From: Sphingomonas koreensis
Lineage (GTDB): Bacteria; Pseudomonadota; Alphaproteobacteria; Sphingomonadales; Sphingomonadaceae
DNA: 64,000 bases
NCBI RefSeq assembly: GCF_002797435.1
Contig: NZ_PGEN01000001.1
Location: 2,974,501-3,038,500, forward strand
Reading direction: 5' to 3'
Shown here: in pieces, positions 61,300-64,000 of the stretch
Numbering within the stretch: position 1 is the first letter of the stretch
How the letters are laid out: each line of letters begins with the position of its first letter
Program-made: the position numbers and the translations under genes
Notes under the pieces: model-generated
Seen by the model: only the letters and a program-made list of their open reading frames with translations
Told to the model about the DNA's origin: nothing
The model's database searches: none

Positions 61300-61319
61300 A
61301 TATAAAGATATCTTTATAT
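61300..61319. promoter_or_regulatory. 20-bp perfect palindrome in the mesXD promoter region
   Basis: ATATAAAGATATCTTTATAT is fully self-complementary and lies just upstream of a TTGACA hexamer (61325-61330) and of the riboswitch. Palindromes of this AT-rich form are known, as far as I recall, for ArsR-family regulators of the methionine/S-adenosylhomocysteine cycle (SahR/SamR type) in proteobacteria. The downstream genes are methionine synthase genes, which fits. Confidence 0.65.
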
Positions 61320-61354
61320 CTATATTGACAGGAAGCTCGCGATCGTGTTGAAAA

Positions 61355-61560
61355 GGGCTTGTCGAGGTTCCCCGCCTCAGGCGTGACGGCGGGGCTAAGA
61401 CGGGAAGCCGGTGGTGTCCTTTCAGGGCAGAGTCCGGCGCTGCCCCCGCAACTGTAAGCGGCGAGTGGTGGTTCCATTTCGTGTCACTGAGCTTCCGCAA
61501 GAGGCTCGGGAAGGCCGGAGCCGCTGCGATGACCCGTAAGCCAGGAGACCTGCCTTCGGC
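61355..61560 (+). ncRNA. cobalamin (B12) riboswitch
   Basis: Core elements are in order: GGTTCCCCGCC near 61366, GGGAAGCCGGTG at 61402-61413, GCGCTGCCCCCGCAACTGTA at 61437-61456 followed by AGCGGCGAG, GTCACTG and CGGGAAGGCCGG (61483-61518), and the B12-box-like TAAGCCAGGAGACCTGCC (61538-61555). These are the conserved parts of the adenosylcobalamin riboswitch. It precedes mesX by about 140 bases, so B12 would shut off the B12-independent methionine synthase. Confidence 0.93.
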
Positions 61561-61697
61561 GCCATAACGTTCCTCGGACGGGGGTTCCTCCGGTGGATCG
61601 CGCTTGACGCGAGGTCCGTGGCTTAAGCGCCGTCCGGGCTGTCTATCTTGCGCGCTCTTCCTTTGACCCTCCGCCCGGCAAAATCAGGTGGTCGGTC

Positions 61698-62684
61698 ATG
61701 AGCAAGAGCGCATTCACATTCTCGATAAAGAGCATCGCCTTCGACGAGGATTATCGTCCCGCGGACAACACGCGGATAACGACCAACTTCGCCAATCTGG
61801 CGCGGGGAGAAAGCCGCCAGGAGAATCTGCGCAACACGCTGCGGATGATCGACAACCGCTTCAATTCCCTCGCGCATTGGGACAATCCCAGGGGCGATCG
61901 CTATTCGGTCGAACTGAAGATCATCACCGCCGAGATGAGGATCGATTCGGACGGAGATGGCGACGTCTTCCCTTTGATCGAAATCCTTCAGACCACCATC
62001 ATCGACAAGAAGACCGGCGAGCGTATCGACGGGATGGTCGGAAACAATTTCTCCTCCTACGTCCGCGACTATGATTTCAGCGTTGTCCTGCCGGATTACA
62101 TGAAGAATCACCCGAATTCGGGGGCGCCGCGGGATTTCGGGAACCTTCACGGCAACCTGTTTAAGCACTTTCTGAATTCGAGTGCCTATCGGGACAATTT
62201 CAGCAAGCCGCCTGTTATCTGCCTGAGCGTGTCGAGCAGCAAGACCTATCATCGGACCACGAACGAGCACCCTGTTCTGGGTGTCGAATATCGCAATGAC
62301 GAATTCTCCGCGACCGATGAGTATTTCGCCAAGATGGGCATGAAGGTGCGCTATTTCATGCCGCCGAACAGCGTTGCGCCTTATGCCTTCTACCATATCG
62401 GCGACCTGCTCGGCGACTATACCAGCCTTGAGCTCGTCAGCACCATCAGCGTGATGGAAACCTTCCAGAAGATCTACCGTCCGGAGATCTACAACGCCAA
62501 TTCCGCGGCGGCGGAACATTATCAGCCGAGCCTGAAGTACCAGGACTATTCGCTGACCCGGATCGTCTACGACCGCGAAGAACGCAGCCGGCTCGCCGTC
62601 GAGCAGGGCAAGTTCGCCGAGGAGCGCTTCATCAAGCCCTATCAGGCCGTGCTCGAGCAATGGTCGGCCAGCTTCGCCGCCTGA
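61698..62684 (+). CDS. mesX: MesX (DUF1852) partner of methionine synthase MesD
   Basis: 328 residues from ATG 61698 (CAGGTGGTCGGTC ahead). FSIKSIAFDEDYRPADNTRITTNFANLARGE opening, DNRFNSLAHWDNPRGDRY and HPVLGVEYRNDEFSATDEYFAKMGMKVRYFMPPNSVAPYAFYHIGDLLGDYT are DUF1852. The family is reported to be needed for activity of the short core methionine synthase MesD encoded next to it. It lies under the cobalamin riboswitch in a two-gene operon. Confidence 0.9.
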   Translation: MSKSAFTFSIKSIAFDEDYRPADNTRITTNFANLARGESRQENLRNTLRMIDNRFNSLAHWDNPRGDRYSVELKIITAEMRIDSDGDGDVFPLIEILQTTIIDKKTGERIDGMVGNNFSSYVRDYDFSVVLPDYMKNHPNSGAPRDFGNLHGNLFKHFLNSSAYRDNFSKPPVICLSVSSSKTYHRTTNEHPVLGVEYRNDEFSATDEYFAKMGMKVRYFMPPNSVAPYAFYHIGDLLGDYTSLELVSTISVMETFQKIYRPEIYNANSAAAEHYQPSLKYQDYSLTRIVYDREERSRLAVEQGKFAEERFIKPYQAVLEQWSASFAA

Positions 62685-62714
62685 TCCGTCAAAATCACTA
62701 AGGTCATTCAATCC

Positions 62715-63743
62715 ATGAATATAGTGTTGCCCACATCGACTGCCGGCAGCTTGCCCAAGCCCGCCTGGCTCGCGCAGCCCGAGACGCTCTGGTCGCCGTG
62801 GAAACTGGAAGGCGAAGAACTGGTCGCCGGCAAGCAGGATGCCTTGCGTCTGGCCGTGGAGGACCAGCGGCAGGCAGGCATTTCGATCGTCGGCGACGGC
62901 GAGCAGACGCGCCAGCATTTCGTCACGACGTTTATCGAGCATCTCAGCGGCGTCGATTTCGAGAAGCGCGAGACGGTCAGGATCCGTAATCGCTATGATG
63001 CGAGCGTGCCGACGGTGGTCGGCGCCGTTTCCCGTCCCAATCCGGTCTTCGTCGACGACGCGAAGTTTCTGCGCGCGCAGACCGATCAATCGATCAAATG
63101 GACGTTGCCGGGTCCGATGACGATGATCGATACGCTGTACGACGCGCACTATCGGAGCCGCGAGAAGCTGGCGTGGGAATTCGCCAGAATTCTCAACCAG
63201 GAAGCCAGAGAGCTCGAAGCTGCGGGGGTCGATATCATCCAGTTCGACGAGCCGGCGTTCAACGTGTTCTTCGACGAGGCGAACGACTGGGGAATCGCCA
63301 CGCTGGAGAAGGCGGCCGAAGGGCTGACGTGCGAGACCGCCGTCCACATCTGCTACGGCTATGGCATCAAGGCCAATACCGACTGGAAGAAGACCTTGGG
63401 ATCGGAATGGCGGCAGTACGAGCAAACCTTCCCCAATCTGCAGAAGTCGAAGATCGATATCGTCTCGCTGGAATGCCATCATTCCCATGTGCCGATGGAC
63501 CTGATCGAGCTCATCCGGGGGAAGAAGGTGATGGTGGGCGCGATCGACGTGGCCTCCGACACCGTCGAGACGCCCGAGGAGGTCGCCGATACGCTGCGCA
63601 GGGCGCTTGCGTTCGTGGATGCCGACAAGCTCTACCCCTCGACCAATTGCGGGATGGCGCCGCTGTCGCGCAGCGTGGCGAGGGGCAAGTTGAACGCCCT
63701 GGGTGCGGGTGCGGCAATCGTTCGGCGAGAGCTTTCGGCCTGA
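62715..63743 (+). CDS. mesD: MesD, short B12-independent methionine synthase
   Basis: 342 residues, 30 bases after mesX. MetE C-terminal-like barrel without the N-terminal MetE half: TSTAGSLPKPAWL, VGDGEQTRQHF, LPGPMTMIDTLYD and zinc ligands in VHICYGYG, SLECHHSH and STNCGMAPLSR. Transfers a methyl group from a methyl-tetrahydrofolate donor to homocysteine. With the mesX gene and riboswitch this is the MesD-type system rather than full-length MetE. Confidence 0.93.
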   Translation: MNIVLPTSTAGSLPKPAWLAQPETLWSPWKLEGEELVAGKQDALRLAVEDQRQAGISIVGDGEQTRQHFVTTFIEHLSGVDFEKRETVRIRNRYDASVPTVVGAVSRPNPVFVDDAKFLRAQTDQSIKWTLPGPMTMIDTLYDAHYRSREKLAWEFARILNQEARELEAAGVDIIQFDEPAFNVFFDEANDWGIATLEKAAEGLTCETAVHICYGYGIKANTDWKKTLGSEWRQYEQTFPNLQKSKIDIVSLECHHSHVPMDLIELIRGKKVMVGAIDVASDTVETPEEVADTLRRALAFVDADKLYPSTNCGMAPLSRSVARGKLNALGAGAAIVRRELSA

Positions 63744-63779
63744 CCGGTCCGGTCGCATGCCCAACTTGTGGAGCCATTG

Positions 63780-64000
63780 ATGAATGCTCTTCTGCGCCGG
63801 CTGCGGCTGGACCCCTATATCGTAGCGATCATGGCCATGGTGGCGGTGGCCGCCATCGTTCCCGCGAAGGGGGCGGGCAAGGACGTGCTCGATCAGGTGG
63901 TGCATGCCGCCATCGCCATCCTGTTCTTCCTCTACGGTGCCAGGATTTCGCCTCAGGCGATCTGGGCCGGCATGACGCACTGGCGCCTGCAAGGCCTGGT
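63780..64000 (+). CDS. bile acid:sodium symporter-family transporter, 3' partial
   Basis: The first 73 residues are visible: NALLRRLRLDPYIVAIMAMVAVAAIVPAKG, then VVHAAIAILFFLYGARISPQAIWAGMTHWRLQGL, the opening of SBF-like (YfeH/DUF4137) proteins with two membrane spans. GGAGCCATTG serves as ribosome site. It runs past the window end. Substrate unknown; many members move organic anions. Co-location with mesD may mean a role in uptake or export of a methionine-cycle compound, or may be chance. Confidence 0.85.
   Translation, partial: MNALLRRLRLDPYIVAIMAMVAVAAIVPAKGAGKDVLDQVVHAAIAILFFLYGARISPQAIWAGMTHWRLQGL

Noticed and set aside
1..64000. CRISPR arrays, rRNA genes, defence islands
   Set aside because: No regularly spaced repeats, rRNA sequence or restriction/toxin gene sets were found on either strand.

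Overview
The window reads as a high-GC alphaproteobacterial chromosome, most probably a sphingomonad (Sphingomonadales). The evidence is strong bias to G/C in third codon positions, many ATGA stop/start overlaps, an ArdC-DUF2958-ParB-DUF736-TraF-relaxase-TraG-Trb element of the kind common in sphingomonads, and a cobalamin riboswitch in front of a B12-independent methionine synthase pair. The genus cannot be fixed from the sequence alone. No rRNA, tRNA or CRISPR array was found.

Region 1 (1-24,521) is a dense acyl-CoA catabolic cluster. It holds a two-domain CaiB/BaiF CoA-transferase (5' end outside the window), an alpha/beta hydrolase, an ADP-forming acyl-CoA synthetase, and a DUF35 + thiolase-like + MaoC hydratase trio that looks like a hydration and retro-aldol side-chain cleavage module. 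It also holds two tandem KshA-like Rieske monooxygenases with a divergent MarR regulator, several SDRs, an old-yellow-enzyme reductase, an iron-type alcohol dehydrogenase, an AMACR-like racemase, ETF (etfBA), a PaaG-like isomerase and two thiolases. Together these suggest degradation of an alicyclic or polycyclic carboxylic compound (steroid, terpenoid or similar) through CoA thioesters. The substrate is not identifiable from sequence.

Region 2 (about 24,530-60,800) is an integrative and conjugative element. Its order is ardC, DUF2958, parB-like, DUF736, HTH, traF protease, lytic transglycosylase, relaxase, then a catabolic cargo island (about 33,600-44,900), then traG, a CopG-like gene, trbBCDEJLFGI, DUF2274, HTH and integrase. 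The integrase reads toward the trb genes and is split by an IS21-family insertion (istA/istB), so the element is probably locked in place although its transfer genes look intact. The cargo encodes a ferredoxin and cytochrome P450, a GMC oxidoreductase, an aldehyde dehydrogenase, four SDRs/crotonase-type enzymes, an acyl-CoA dehydrogenase and a GntR/FadR-type regulator. The same GGTAGAT-containing motif sits in the two divergent promoter regions of the island and is a good candidate for the GntR operator.

Region 3 (about 60,800-64,000) is chromosome again. It carries a purU 3' remnant, a 20-bp perfect palindrome, a cobalamin riboswitch, mesX (DUF1852) and mesD (B12-independent core methionine synthase), and the start of a bile-acid:sodium symporter-family transporter. 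The layout implies that B12 availability, and probably a second methionine-cycle regulator, switch off the B12-independent methionine synthase.
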